A stretch of DNA of 64,000 nucleotides from contig JBBCIN010000003.1 of assembly GCA_037200885.1 (NCBI GenBank), forward strand, positions 2,222,445 through 2,286,444. The letters run 5' to 3'. This document shows, piece after piece, positions 1 to 8,573 of the stretch; the first letter of the stretch is position 1; each line of letters begins with the position of its first letter. Source of the DNA: PMG-095 sp037200885. Lineage in GTDB: Bacteria; Myxococcota_A; Polyangia; Polyangiales; Polyangiaceae. The notes under the pieces are model-generated. The model was given only the letters and a program-made list of their open reading frames with translations. It was not told the DNA's origin and did not search any database. The translations under genes were made by a program, and so were the position numbers.

Positions 1-1258
1 GGCAGACATCATCGAGCGGAGCGGCATCGAGCGCCCGCTGATCGAGCAGCTCAGCGAGATCGTGGCACGGGGCAAGCGCATGATCATTTGCTGGTGCCTG
101 GGCCTCACTCAGCACGAAAATGGCGTCGAAAACGTGCAGCAAGTCGTCAACCTGCTGTTGATGGGCGGACACATCGGTCGTGAAGGTGCGGGCCCCTGTT
201 GCGTGCGCGGGCACAGCAACGTGCAGGGCGACCGCACGATGGGGATCTACGAGCGCCCGAGCGCCGCGTTCCTCGATGCGATGGACCTCGAGTTCGGCTT
301 CAAGTCCCCGCGTGAGCCGGGCTTCGACGTCAGCGATGCCCTGGTCGCCATGCACGATGGCCGCGTGAAGGTCTTCTTCGCCGTCAGCGGCAACCTGCTA
401 TCGGCCGCCCCGGACACACACTACACCGCCGAGGCCTTCGCAAACTGCGACTTGGTGAGCTACGTGTCCACGAAGTTGAACAGAAACCACCTGATCACCG
501 GCAAGCAAGCGCTGATCTTACCCTGCATCGGTCGCGCGGAGCAGGAGTTTCAAGGCGGCAAACTGCAGCTGTCGTCAGCCGAAGATTCGATGGGCATAAT
601 CAACCCGACGCGCGGCATGTTCGAGCCGATCTCGAGCCATCTGCTGAGCGACGTCGAGATCCTGGTCCGGCTCGCGCGAGCCACCTTCGGTCCCCCTGGC
701 CCGGTCGACTGGCAGACCCTGCTCGATCAAGATCGGGTCCGAGATCACATCGAGCGTGTGATTCCAGGCTTCGAGAATTTCAACACCCGCCTCCACCAAG
801 GCCCCTTCTACCTGCCAAACGGCCCCCGCGAACGCCAGTTCCGAACCCCCGATGGCAAAGCCCATTTCACCGTCTGCGGCATGCCCGACCACGCCCTCGG
901 CAGCAAAGAACTGCTGCTCACCACGGTTCGCGCGCACGATCAGTTCAACACCGTGGTTTACGGGCTCGACGACCGCTACCGCGGCATCTACGGCGGCCGC
1001 CGCGTGATACTGCTCAACGCCGCCGACATGAAAGAGCTCGGCGTCGCCGCCGGCGACTGGGTCGACATCACCAGCCTGTACGAAGACGAACGCCGCTTCG
1101 CACCCCGCTTCAAAGTGGTCGAATACCCCATCGCCCGCAAGAGCGCCGCCGCCTACTACCCCGAAGCCAACGTCCTCGTCTCGGTGCGCGCGGTAGCAGC
1201 AAAGAGCAATCAGCCGGCGCACAAGAGCGTACGCATCACGCTCAGTCCGTCGGCCTAG
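1..1258 (+). CDS. YdeP/FdhF-like molybdopterin oxidoreductase, C-terminal part
   Basis: This is the 3' end of a gene that enters from upstream: the reading frame is open from base 2 through the stop at 1256-1258, so the GTG at 62 is internal. It encodes the C-terminal half of a molybdopterin-dependent oxidoreductase alpha subunit of the YdeP type. The visible block with motif CWCLGLTQHENG, then GGHIGREGAG and RGHSNVQGDR, is characteristic of that family. The last third is the molydop-binding beta-barrel (about HDQFNTVVYGLDDRYRG to the end). Family members are cytoplasmic, distantly related to formate dehydrogenase H, and their physiological substrate is uncertain. The Fe-S and N-terminal cofactor regions lie outside the window. 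Family assignment is confident; the reaction is unknown. Confidence 0.88.
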   Translation, partial: ADIIERSGIERPLIEQLSEIVARGKRMIICWCLGLTQHENGVENVQQVVNLLLMGGHIGREGAGPCCVRGHSNVQGDRTMGIYERPSAAFLDAMDLEFGFKSPREPGFDVSDALVAMHDGRVKVFFAVSGNLLSAAPDTHYTAEAFANCDLVSYVSTKLNRNHLITGKQALILPCIGRAEQEFQGGKLQLSSAEDSMGIINPTRGMFEPISSHLLSDVEILVRLARATFGPPGPVDWQTLLDQDRVRDHIERVIPGFENFNTRLHQGPFYLPNGPRERQFRTPDGKAHFTVCGMPDHALGSKELLLTTVRAHDQFNTVVYGLDDRYRGIYGGRRVILLNAADMKELGVAAGDWVDITSLYEDERRFAPRFKVVEYPIARKSAAAYYPEANVLVSVRAVAAKSNQPAHKSVRITLSPSA

Positions 1259-1276
1259 TCCCGCCGCGCTCGCGTC

Positions 1277-1433
1277 GTGGACTTTGACCAGCTCGACGCT
1301 CGGTCGAGGTGGTCGCCTCGCGGCGCAGAAATTATACTGTGCTCCCAAGTATAATTATTATCGCCGAGCGGTACCTCCGGAGCGTGGCCGGGGGCTCATT
1401 GCGGTTTTCGTAGGCTGAACTTCGCGGCGACTC
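1277..1433. repeat. Dispersed intergenic repeat A, copy 1
   Basis: This fills most of the 212-bp gap between two convergent genes. It aligns over about 150 bp with 13019-13190: shared blocks include GCCTCG(C/G)CGCGC, ATACTGTGC, CG(C/G)CGAGCGGT and a GGTTTTCGTAGGCTGAA/CGTTTTTATCAGCCGAA stretch. Its core is a perfect inverted repeat, AATTATACT (1330-1338) and AGTATAATT (1348-1356), with a 9-nt spacer. The same position in copy 2 also forms a perfect 9-bp stem but with different bases. No open frame is conserved. It could be a decayed MITE, a terminator-like RNA hairpin, or a protein-binding palindrome. Confidence 0.6.
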
Positions 1434-1470
1434 ATCCAGAGAAATTGATATCTATTGAGTGATGAGGCCC

Positions 1471-2550
1471 TCACTTCAGCCGCGCCGCCGCCGCGCGGAT
1501 CTCCTCGTCCGTGGGCGCTTGCGCGCTGCCGCGTGGGTCGCGCGAGTTCTGGAATTGGACCATCCAGCCCGGGTATTCGGGGGGTAGCGCGCTCGCTTGG
1601 TCGAGCGCCGAGAGCTGCGCTGTAGTGAGCTCGAGCTCCGTGGCAGCTAGGTTGTCTTCGAGTTGCTCGAGGCGTTTGGCGCCGATGATGATGCTGGTCA
1701 CGAAGGGCTTGCTGAGTTGCCAGGCGAGGGCCACGCGCGCGACCGAGGTGCCAGTTTGTTCGGCGACTTGGCGGAGCGCGCTGAGCACGGCGGGCAGGCG
1801 CTGCATGTCGACGGGTGGGAAGTCGAAGGAGGCGCGACGCGCGTCGGCAGGGCCTTTCTTGTCCGGATCGAACTTGCCGGACAGTAGGCCGCCGGCGAGT
1901 GGGCTCCAGGGCAGGATGGCGAGGCCGCGGGCTTGGCACAGGGGCGCGATCTCACGCTCGATGTCTCGGCCGGCGATCGAATAGTAGACCTGCGCGCTTT
2001 GGAAGCGGGCTAGGCCATTTTGTTCGGCGAACGTGACGGCGTGCGAGGCCAGCCACGCAGGCAAATTGCTGAAGCCGACGTAACGCGCCTTGCCGGAGCG
2101 GACCACGTCGTCGAGCGCGCGCACGGTTTCTTCGATCGGCGTCACTGGGTCGAAGCCGTGGATTTGATAGAGGTCGACGTAGTCGAGGCCTAGGCGGCGC
2201 AAGCTGCCATCGATGCTGGACAGGATGTGCCCGCGCGACAACCCCACCTGATTGACGCCCGGCCCGACGCGGCCGCGTACCTTGGTGGCGATCACGACTT
2301 GCTCGCGCGGACGGCCCAGCGCCTTGAGCGCGCCGCCCACCAACCGCTCGCTCTCGCCCTCGGCGTAAACGTCCGCAGTGTCGATAAAGTTGACGCCCGC
2401 CTCCAGCGCCTTGGTCACCAGGGTGACCACCTCCTCCTGTTGCAGTTTGCCGATCGTTTGCCACATGCCCGCCGTGCCGCCAAAGGTCATGGCGCCGAGG
2501 CACAGCTCAGAAACATACAGGCCCGTGTTGCCGAGGAGGTTGTATCGCAT
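1471..2550 (-). CDS. Aldo/keto reductase
   Basis: A 359-residue NADPH-dependent aldo/keto reductase with the full TIM-barrel length. Visible signatures are the N-terminal GxTGLxVSELxLGxMTFG, the catalytic Asp/Tyr region FIDTADVYAEGESE, a Lys in VVIATKV, the His in LYQIHGFDP, and the cofactor-binding PWSPLAGGLLSGK and SIIIGAKRLEQLEDNL near the C terminus. It is close to the AKR group often annotated as general stress protein 69 or YajO-like. It converges with the molybdopterin gene and is transcribed away from the second aldo/keto reductase at 3086. The start ATG at 2550 fits the family N terminus. Substrate is not predictable from sequence. Confidence 0.9.
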   Translation of the reverse strand: MRYNLLGNTGLYVSELCLGAMTFGGTAGMWQTIGKLQQEEVVTLVTKALEAGVNFIDTADVYAEGESERLVGGALKALGRPREQVVIATKVRGRVGPGVNQVGLSRGHILSSIDGSLRRLGLDYVDLYQIHGFDPVTPIEETVRALDDVVRSGKARYVGFSNLPAWLASHAVTFAEQNGLARFQSAQVYYSIAGRDIEREIAPLCQARGLAILPWSPLAGGLLSGKFDPDKKGPADARRASFDFPPVDMQRLPAVLSALRQVAEQTGTSVARVALAWQLSKPFVTSIIIGAKRLEQLEDNLAATELELTTAQLSALDQASALPPEYPGWMVQFQNSRDPRGSAQAPTDEEIRAAAARLK

Positions 2551-2591
2551 GGCCTAGGACCTAAGGCCGCCCGAGGCGCGCGCCAAGGTGT

Positions 2592-2999
2592 CTAGCGTAG
2601 CAACTCGGCCGCCGACCACAGGACCGGGGCTTGGCCGTGGCCGTCTCCGGTGAGTTTGGTCAGGGCCATGTACTCTGCCGCGGTGGGGTGGAAGTAGGTC
2701 CCAACGCAAATATCGCTGACGTCCCCCTGCGCCGAGATCTTCGTTCGCTTACGAAGGTGGTCTTGAACGGATTGAACTTGGTAACCAAAGCGGCAACCAG
2801 CTGCCGTCCTTCTTCGTTCCTCCCGCTTCGACACATTGGCCGACACACTGAAAGGCACGACTCGCGTTTGCGGTCCTACCGCTGGCTGGCGTCTGGCCAC
2901 CCGCACCTGCCGCTGCGCCGGTCGTTCCGCCGCTGGCGGTGTCTGCACTCGCACCGCGACCGGCCGAAACCGTGAAGAAAGGCATTTCCATCGCGGCAA
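2592..2999 (-). pseudogene. Frameshifted remnant of a secreted protein gene
   Basis: The 535-bp gap between the two aldo/keto reductases holds a minus-strand coding relic that needs at least two frameshifts. Reading downstream on the minus strand there is a Gly/Ala/Thr-rich linker-like stretch with FQCVGQCVEAGG (about 2800-3000), then in another frame LVAALVTKFNPFKTTF (about 2755-2800), then in a third frame DVSDICVGTYFHPTAAEYMALTKL (about 2655-2735; shown here to indicate sense, positions approximate). Each piece is good protein-like sequence and they abut in order. The linker resembles those of the lipoproteins in this window and the HPTAxEY piece resembles C termini of secreted hydrolases. 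Parent family not identified; a poor-quality assembly region is the alternative. Confidence 0.35.
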
Positions 3000-3085
3000 C
3001 AGCTCCAGATCCCGGTCGACCGCGCAACCCGCACCCGTATTCGCGTCGAAAATTGTAGTGTGGCCCTATCACACGGAAGGTCGGC

Positions 3086-4108
3086 ATGGAATTCAAGCGG
3101 CTCGGCAACTCAGGTCTTCGCGTCCCCGCGCTCAGCTTTGGCACGGGAACTTTCGGCGGTGGCAACGACTTTTTCAGGGCATGGGGTTCGACGGACCTCG
3201 CCGGTGCATCGCGGCTGGTCGACGTTTGCCTCGACCACGGCGTTTCGATGTTCGACAGCGCCAACGTGTACTCGGCGGGTCTGGCCGAGGAGATCCTCGG
3301 TGGGGCAATCAAGGGCAAGCGCCAGCGGCTGCTGATCTCGACCAAGGCAACGTTCCCCACGGGTGATCAGCCCAACGATTTCGGCTCGTCGCGCCAGCAC
3401 CTGGTGCAGGCCATCGACGAGGCGCTGAGACGATTGGGCACGGATTACATCGATCTGTTTCAACTGCACGGACAGGACTACAACACGCCGGTCGAGGAGA
3501 CACTTGCGACGCTCGATCAGCTGGTCCGCGTCGGGAAGGTCCGCTATATCGGCGGCTCGAACTTCTCGGGCTGGCATCTGATGAAGTCGCTCGCCGTCGC
3601 CGATCGCTACGGGTACCCGCGCTACGTGGCCCATCAGGCTTACTACTCCTTGCTCAATCGCGACTACGAGTGGGAGCTGATGCCCCTCGGCCGCGACCAA
3701 GGGGTCGGCGGAGTGATCTGGAGCCCGCTCGGCTGGGGCAAGCTCACCGGCAAGATCCGGCGAGGGCAAGCCGCAAAACCTGGCACCCGCGCGCACGACA
3801 TCGCGGGTACGGGTCCGCACTACGAAGAAGAGCGGCTGTTCCGCATCGTGGACGCGTTGACCGCGGTCGCGACCGAGACCGAAAAGGCAATCCCGCAAGT
3901 CGCGCTCAATTGGCTGCTGCAAAAACCCACGGTATCGAACGTGATCATCGGCGCGCGCGACGAACAGCAGCTATTGCAGAACATCGGTGCAGTCGGCTGG
4001 AAACTCACGGCCGAACAGATGCGAACGCTCGACCAGGCGAGCGAGACACCCGCCGCCTATCCGGTCTGGCACCAACGCGAATTTCCGATGTTGAACGAGC
4101 GCTTGTAG
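3086..4108 (+). CDS. Aldo/keto reductase
   Basis: A 340-residue aldo/keto reductase, paralogous to but not closely matching the one at 1471-2550. Visible family marks are MEFKRLGNSGLRVPALSFGTGTFGG at the start (first 20 residues typical), MFDSANVYSAGLAEEILG with the catalytic Asp and Tyr, LLISTKATF with the Lys, DLFQLHGQD with the His, WSPLGWGKLTGK, and NVIIGARDEQQLLQN for the cofactor phosphate. katG begins 29 bp downstream in the same direction, so the two may be co-transcribed as an oxidative or carbonyl stress unit; that link is inference. ATG at 3086 starts exactly at the family N terminus. Confidence 0.9.
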   Translation: MEFKRLGNSGLRVPALSFGTGTFGGGNDFFRAWGSTDLAGASRLVDVCLDHGVSMFDSANVYSAGLAEEILGGAIKGKRQRLLISTKATFPTGDQPNDFGSSRQHLVQAIDEALRRLGTDYIDLFQLHGQDYNTPVEETLATLDQLVRVGKVRYIGGSNFSGWHLMKSLAVADRYGYPRYVAHQAYYSLLNRDYEWELMPLGRDQGVGGVIWSPLGWGKLTGKIRRGQAAKPGTRAHDIAGTGPHYEEERLFRIVDALTAVATETEKAIPQVALNWLLQKPTVSNVIIGARDEQQLLQNIGAVGWKLTAEQMRTLDQASETPAAYPVWHQREFPMLNERL

Positions 4109-4137
4109 AGCTACGCTCCGGACTTAGGAGAACGATG

Positions 4138-6300
4138 ATGACAACCGAGCCGAAGTGTCCTTTCAATCACAGCGCTGGCGGAACGTCGAACCGTGACTGG
4201 TGGCCGAATCAGCTGCGCGTAGATCTCCTGCATCAGCATTCGTCCAAGTCCGATCCGATGGATACCGGCTTCGACTACGCCGAGGCGTTCAAGAGTTTGG
4301 ACTATGCGGCGCTGAAACAGGATCTCGCGGCGTTGATGACCGACTCGCAGGAATTTTGGCCGGCCGACTTCGGGCACTACGGCGGCTTGTTCATCCGTAT
4401 GGCGTGGCACAGCGCGGGCACGTACCGTACCGGGGACGGGCGCGGAGGCGGCGGCAGAGGGCAACAGCGCTTCGCGCCGCTCAACAGCTGGCCGGACAAT
4501 GTGAGCCTGGACAAGGCGCGCCGGCTGCTCTGGCCGATCAAACAGAAGTACGGCAAGAAGATTTCTTGGGCCGACCTGCTGATCCTCACGGGCAACGTTG
4601 CGCTCGAGACGATGGGGTTTCAGACCTTCGGCTTCGGTGGCGGTCGCGCCGATGTCTGGGAACCCGATCAGGACGTGTACTGGGGAACCGAAACCGCCTG
4701 GCTCGCCGACAAACGGTATTCGGGCGATCGCGAGCTCGAAAATCCACTGGCGGCGGTGCAAATGGGCCTGATCTACGTCAACCCGGAGGGACCGAACGGT
4801 AACCCGGACCCGATTGCCGCAGCGAAGGATATCCGCGAGACGTTCGCGCGCATGGCAATGAATGACGAGGAGACGATCGCCTTGATTGCCGGCGGGCATA
4901 CCTTCGGCAAGACCCACGGCGCGGGCGAAGCGAAGCTGGTCGGAGTCGATCCGGAAGCAGCCGACATCGAACACCTGGGCATCGGCTGGGTGAGCAGCCA
5001 CGGCAGCGGCAAGGGCGAAGACGCGATCACCAGCGGCCTCGAAGTCACCTGGAGTCAGACGCCGACCAAGTGGAGCAACTACTTCTTCGAAAACCTGTTC
5101 AAGTACGAGTGGGAGCTGACCAGGAGCCCCGCTGGCGCGCAGCAATGGGTCGCCAAGGGTGCGGAAGCGATCATCCCGGGCGCGTACGACGCTTCGAAGA
5201 AGCGCCTACCGATGATGCTGACCACCGATCTGTCGCTGCGCTTCGACCCAGCTTACGAGCGGATCTCGCGCCGCTTCTTGGAAAATCCGGCACAGTTCGC
5301 AGACGCCTTCGCCCGTGCCTGGTTCAAGCTGACCCACCGCGACATGGGCCCGCGTGTGCGCTATCTCGGCCCGGAGGTTCCGGCAGAGGAGCTGATCTGG
5401 CAGGACCCGATCCCGGGTATCGACCACCCGCTGATTGGCGCTTCGGAGATCGCCGCGCTCAAGACCACGCTGCTCGTTTCAGGCCTCTCGGTCTCTGAGT
5501 TGGTCTCCACCGCTTGGGCATCGGCCTCCACCTTCCGTGGCTCCGACAAGCGCGGTGGCGCCAACGGCGCGCGCATTCGCCTGTCTCCGCAGAAGGACTG
5601 GGAAGTGAACCAGCCGACGCAACTGGCGAAGGTGCTAAGGACGCTCGAAGGCATCCAGGCGGCGTTCAACCAAGCGCAATCGGGAGGTAAGAAGGTCTCG
5701 CTCGCGGATCTGATCGTGCTCGGCGGCTGCGCAGGTGTCGAGAAGGCTGCAAAGTACGCGGGCTACAGCGTGACGGTGCCGTTCAGACCGGGACGCATGG
5801 ACGCCTCGCAGGCGCAGACCGACGTGGCCTCCTTTGCCGTGCTCGAACCGATCGCAGACGGCTTCCGCAACTACGAAAAGCGCAAGCATGGCGTGCCCAC
5901 GGAGGTGCTCCTCGTGGATAAGGCTCAGCTACTGACGCTGACCGCGCCCGAGCTGACCGTATTGGTCGGCGGCCTTCGAGTGCTCGGGGCCAACGCCGGA
6001 CAGTCCCAAGAGGGTGTGTTCACCAAGACGCCGGGCGCATTGACCAACGACTTCTTCGTCAACCTGCTGGACTTGCAGACCGGATGGAAGGCCGCGGGGG
6101 ATGTCTTCGAAGGCCGAGATCATAACACCGATGAGCTGAAGTGGACCGCCACCCGCGTCGATCTCATCTTCGGCTCGAACTCGCTGCTCCGCGCCGTCGC
6201 GGAGGTCTATGGCAGCGCGGACGCACAGGAGAAATTCCTGCACGACTTCGTAGCCGCGTGGACCAAGGTAATGAACCTGGATCGCTTCGACCTAATGTGA
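4138..6300 (+). CDS. katG: Catalase-peroxidase KatG
   Basis: Encodes a full-length (720-residue) bifunctional heme catalase-peroxidase that removes hydrogen peroxide. The N terminus has the typical CPFNHSAGG followed by NRDWWPNQLRVDLLHQH. The distal catalytic triad lies in IRMAWHSAGTYR (Arg, Trp, His near residues 88-92), the YVNPEGP segment carries the Tyr of the Met-Tyr-Trp adduct, and the proximal heme His is in GGHTFGKTHG near residue 252. The C-terminal half is the usual inactive duplicated domain. An AGGAG lies at 4126-4130; ATG at 4138 gives better spacing than ATG at 4135, and the open frame upstream overlaps the preceding reductase and is not coding. No oxyR or furA regulator is adjacent. 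Confidence 0.97.
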   Translation: MTTEPKCPFNHSAGGTSNRDWWPNQLRVDLLHQHSSKSDPMDTGFDYAEAFKSLDYAALKQDLAALMTDSQEFWPADFGHYGGLFIRMAWHSAGTYRTGDGRGGGGRGQQRFAPLNSWPDNVSLDKARRLLWPIKQKYGKKISWADLLILTGNVALETMGFQTFGFGGGRADVWEPDQDVYWGTETAWLADKRYSGDRELENPLAAVQMGLIYVNPEGPNGNPDPIAAAKDIRETFARMAMNDEETIALIAGGHTFGKTHGAGEAKLVGVDPEAADIEHLGIGWVSSHGSGKGEDAITSGLEVTWSQTPTKWSNYFFENLFKYEWELTRSPAGAQQWVAKGAEAIIPGAYDASKKRLPMMLTTDLSLRFDPAYERISRRFLENPAQFADAFARAWFKLTHRDMGPRVRYLGPEVPAEELIWQDPIPGIDHPLIGASEIAALKTTLLVSGLSVSELVSTAWASASTFRGSDKRGGANGARIRLSPQKDWEVNQPTQLAKVLRTLEGIQAAFNQAQSGGKKVSLADLIVLGGCAGVEKAAKYAGYSVTVPFRPGRMDASQAQTDVASFAVLEPIADGFRNYEKRKHGVPTEVLLVDKAQLLTLTAPELTVLVGGLRVLGANAGQSQEGVFTKTPGALTNDFFVNLLDLQTGWKAAGDVFEGRDHNTDELKWTATRVDLIFGSNSLLRAVAEVYGSADAQEKFLHDFVAAWTKVMNLDRFDLM

Positions 6301-6305
6301 TTTAG

Positions 6306-6322
6306 CCCCAACAATCGCGGGG
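6306..6322 (+). terminator. Weak hairpin after katG
   Basis: Immediately after the katG stop, CCCC (6306-6309) and GGGG (6319-6322) can pair across a 9-nt loop and are followed by TTTCGTT. The stem is short, so this is only a possible intrinsic terminator. Confidence 0.3.
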
Positions 6323-6384
6323 TTTCGTTACTCCAGTCGTCGCGGTTGCCGCGCCCCCCGCATTTCAGCGTAAGCTCGTGTGTC

Positions 6385-7614
6385 ATGAGCGACGCTGGGG
6401 TTGGGATTCGTTGGTCCGTGGGTTGCATAGTGTTGATGCTGCTGTTCACGGCGTGCGGGAACAGCAGCCCTGGCGTTCCCGCTAGTAGCGGTGGCGCGGG
6501 CAACAGCGGTGCGAGCAGCGGTGGTGGTGCTGGCTCCGGCGGGTTTGCGGGCAGCACGACGACGACCGCGGGCAGCGCGAACGGAGGCATGAGCGGCGCA
6601 GGCGTGGGCGGCGGCGCGGGCGCGGGCGGCAGCGCACCCGTGACGAAATATCAGGCCTGCGTCGCGTACATGAACGCGCAATGCAACCGCCGTTACCGGG
6701 AATGCAGAGGCTTCGATGCCGAGCCCGATCCTTGTCCTGAGTTTATCAGTTGGTGTCCGGATTTTTTGTTCTCCGATGGCTCACAGATGGACATCGCCGG
6801 CGCACTCACCTGCGCCGAAACTTGGCGCAACTACTCCTGCGACCTGCTGAACACTGGGTTCGAGCCCCATTGCGGGCCAGTCGGCAAGCGCGCGCTCGGT
6901 GAACCGTGCGTCTACGGGCGCCAATGCGCGTCGATGGAGTGCGGCAGTGTGGGCAGCGACAACGCTCATCCAGACTGCGGCGTGTGCATCCCGGTGGGCG
7001 TAACCGGTGACATCTGCAACAAGGCACCGATCGCCTGCCCGGATGGTGATGAATGCACCGGCGCGGGCTGTCAGGTGTCGGTCCAGTTCGACCTGCCCGA
7101 CGGCGCGCTGTGCGAACGGTATGCGCAGTGCGACGGAATGTCGCTGTGTTTCCCCGCGCCAGACGGCATGATGCGCTGTCAGCCGCAGCGCAAGGCCGGG
7201 GAAGACTGCAGCAACGGCGCTTACTGCGAGCCCGACACGACCTGCGGCGACGACTACCGGTGTGCGGCTTCCGTCCCGGTGCAGTTGGGTGAGCTGTGTT
7301 TGGGCCGCGCTTGCGCGTCGGGCGGCTGGTGTGACGGCGAGGTGCCTGACCCCGCGCAAGCGGTGTGCATCGCGCAGGCCAACGCCGGCGAGCCGTGCCA
7401 CGGCACCCAACAAGAACCAGCCGGCAATTGTCGCAGCGGACTGACCTGTTACTGCGAAGGCACGGGCTGCGCCCACACCTGCCTTTATCAACGACGCGAG
7501 GGCGAGGCTTGTGGCGATACGCTCTCGTACTGCATCCCCGGAACGACCTGTGAGGCCGGGAAATGCGTCGGCGTGGAGCTGCAGGGGCTCGCCACCGCTG
7601 CTTGTGGACAATAG
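6385..7614 (+). CDS. Cys-rich lipoprotein with Gly/Ser linker
   Basis: A 409-residue predicted lipoprotein. The ATG at 6385 gives a classic signal peptide ending in LLFTAC, so the Cys would be lipidated and the protein anchored in the outer membrane or exposed outside. A roughly 60-residue Gly/Ser/Ala/Thr linker follows, then a globular region with more than 30 Cys arranged as repeated short modules (GEPCxxxxxC, CxxGxxC, GxxCxxGxxCxxG). This pattern is common in myxobacterial dickkopf-like or EB-like secreted proteins. It is in line with two further lipoproteins downstream, with a 98-bp gap to the next start. Function unknown; likely surface-exposed and disulfide-bonded. Confidence 0.85.
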   Translation: MSDAGVGIRWSVGCIVLMLLFTACGNSSPGVPASSGGAGNSGASSGGGAGSGGFAGSTTTTAGSANGGMSGAGVGGGAGAGGSAPVTKYQACVAYMNAQCNRRYRECRGFDAEPDPCPEFISWCPDFLFSDGSQMDIAGALTCAETWRNYSCDLLNTGFEPHCGPVGKRALGEPCVYGRQCASMECGSVGSDNAHPDCGVCIPVGVTGDICNKAPIACPDGDECTGAGCQVSVQFDLPDGALCERYAQCDGMSLCFPAPDGMMRCQPQRKAGEDCSNGAYCEPDTTCGDDYRCAASVPVQLGELCLGRACASGGWCDGEVPDPAQAVCIAQANAGEPCHGTQQEPAGNCRSGLTCYCEGTGCAHTCLYQRREGEACGDTLSYCIPGTTCEAGKCVGVELQGLATAACGQ

Positions 7615-7712
7615 CCAATGTACCCGCAGCGCGCACCGTTCGGCAGCAAAGCGCGTCAGCGCAGCGGTTGGCGCTTGTCGGGAGCGCCGTCGCTCGGTCA
7701 GGATGCAAAGTC

Positions 7713-8573
7713 ATGCTTTCGTCGATCGCGGCTTGGCGCCCGCCGCACATCTGGGTGGCAATCCCGATACTGACGTTGGCCTGCGGTTCGACCGACGCGC
7801 CCTCTGCTACTAGCACTTCAGCGGGTAGCCAGAACGGCGGCGCCATCAGCGCTGGCGGCGCGCCAACGAGTGGCGGCGCGCCAGCGAGTGGCGGCGCGCC
7901 AGCGAGTGGCGGCGCGCCAGCGAGTGGCGGCGCGCCAGCGAGCGGCGGCACGATCGGCGCGGGCGGCGCGCCAGTAAGCGGCGGCGGCACGGCGGATTGC
8001 GCACGCGACGGGGACGGGCGCACGACGCTCGTTTTCGTCAATGGCTGCAGCGCGCCAGTCACGTTCCAAGGCAGTGACATCGCGGGTGGCGTGCTTGCGC
8101 CAGGCGCGGCGAGCTGCGTCGATATCGGCAGCGACGTGGAGGCGATCTCGTCGAAGCGCTATTGGGGTTTCCGCGGCGAAGATCCGGGCGCTGAGCATCA
8201 CTCACTGGCGGAGTTCACCTTCAACACCGATTTCAACGACTTCGATTGGTACAACATCAGCTACGTCGACGCCTTCAATCTGCCGCTTCAGATCACGCCC
8301 CTCGTGCGGCCCAAGTGCAAGGTCCTGACCTGCGCGAGCGATCTGCTGCCCGACTGTCCCAGTGTCGGCCGATACGAAGATTCGGAGGGCGAGCTGGTGG
8401 CCTGTGTCAGCCCCGACCGCAACGATGCCATGAGTCCGGTCGCGCTGTATTTCGAGTCCTGTGACGATGCCTACGCCTGGTCCGGTGATGATCAGAAAGG
8501 TGACGACCCGAGTCCGGTCCGGGCGTGCGCGGGCGAGGATTGGCAGATCACCTTTTGCCCGGGCGCGCCGTGA
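7713..8573 (+). CDS. Thaumatin-like lipoprotein
   Basis: A 286-residue predicted lipoprotein. ATG at 7713 gives a signal peptide ending LTLAC; the Cys is followed by a linker that includes five GGAP(T/A)S repeats. The mature domain looks thaumatin-like: TLVFVNGCSAPVTFQG, then GEDPGAEHHSLAEFTF, then DWYNISYVDAFNLPLQITP, which matches the characteristic D-W-Y-(D/N)-(I/V)-S-x-VDxxNLP segment, and several paired Cys toward the C terminus including CASDLLPDCP. Thaumatin-like proteins of plants and fungi often bind or cleave beta-1,3-glucans. The stop overlaps the GTG start of the TOS1-like gene (GTGA), so the two are probably translationally coupled and act together. Binding activity is inferred. 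Confidence 0.85.
   Translation: MLSSIAAWRPPHIWVAIPILTLACGSTDAPSATSTSAGSQNGGAISAGGAPTSGGAPASGGAPASGGAPASGGAPASGGTIGAGGAPVSGGGTADCARDGDGRTTLVFVNGCSAPVTFQGSDIAGGVLAPGAASCVDIGSDVEAISSKRYWGFRGEDPGAEHHSLAEFTFNTDFNDFDWYNISYVDAFNLPLQITPLVRPKCKVLTCASDLLPDCPSVGRYEDSEGELVACVSPDRNDAMSPVALYFESCDDAYAWSGDDQKGDDPSPVRACAGEDWQITFCPGAP
7854..7943. repeat. 18-bp tandem repeat encoding GGAPAS linker
   Basis: Five in-frame copies of an 18-bp unit, GGCGGCGCGCCAGCGAGT, of which the last four are identical and the first differs by one base (Thr for Ala). They encode the flexible linker of the thaumatin-like lipoprotein. Near-perfect identity suggests recent expansion and possible length variation between strains. 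Confidence 0.9.

Noticed and set aside
575..1348. Long minus-strand open frame opposite the molybdopterin gene
   Set aside because: High-GC shadow of the real coding frame; no ribosome site or domain sense.
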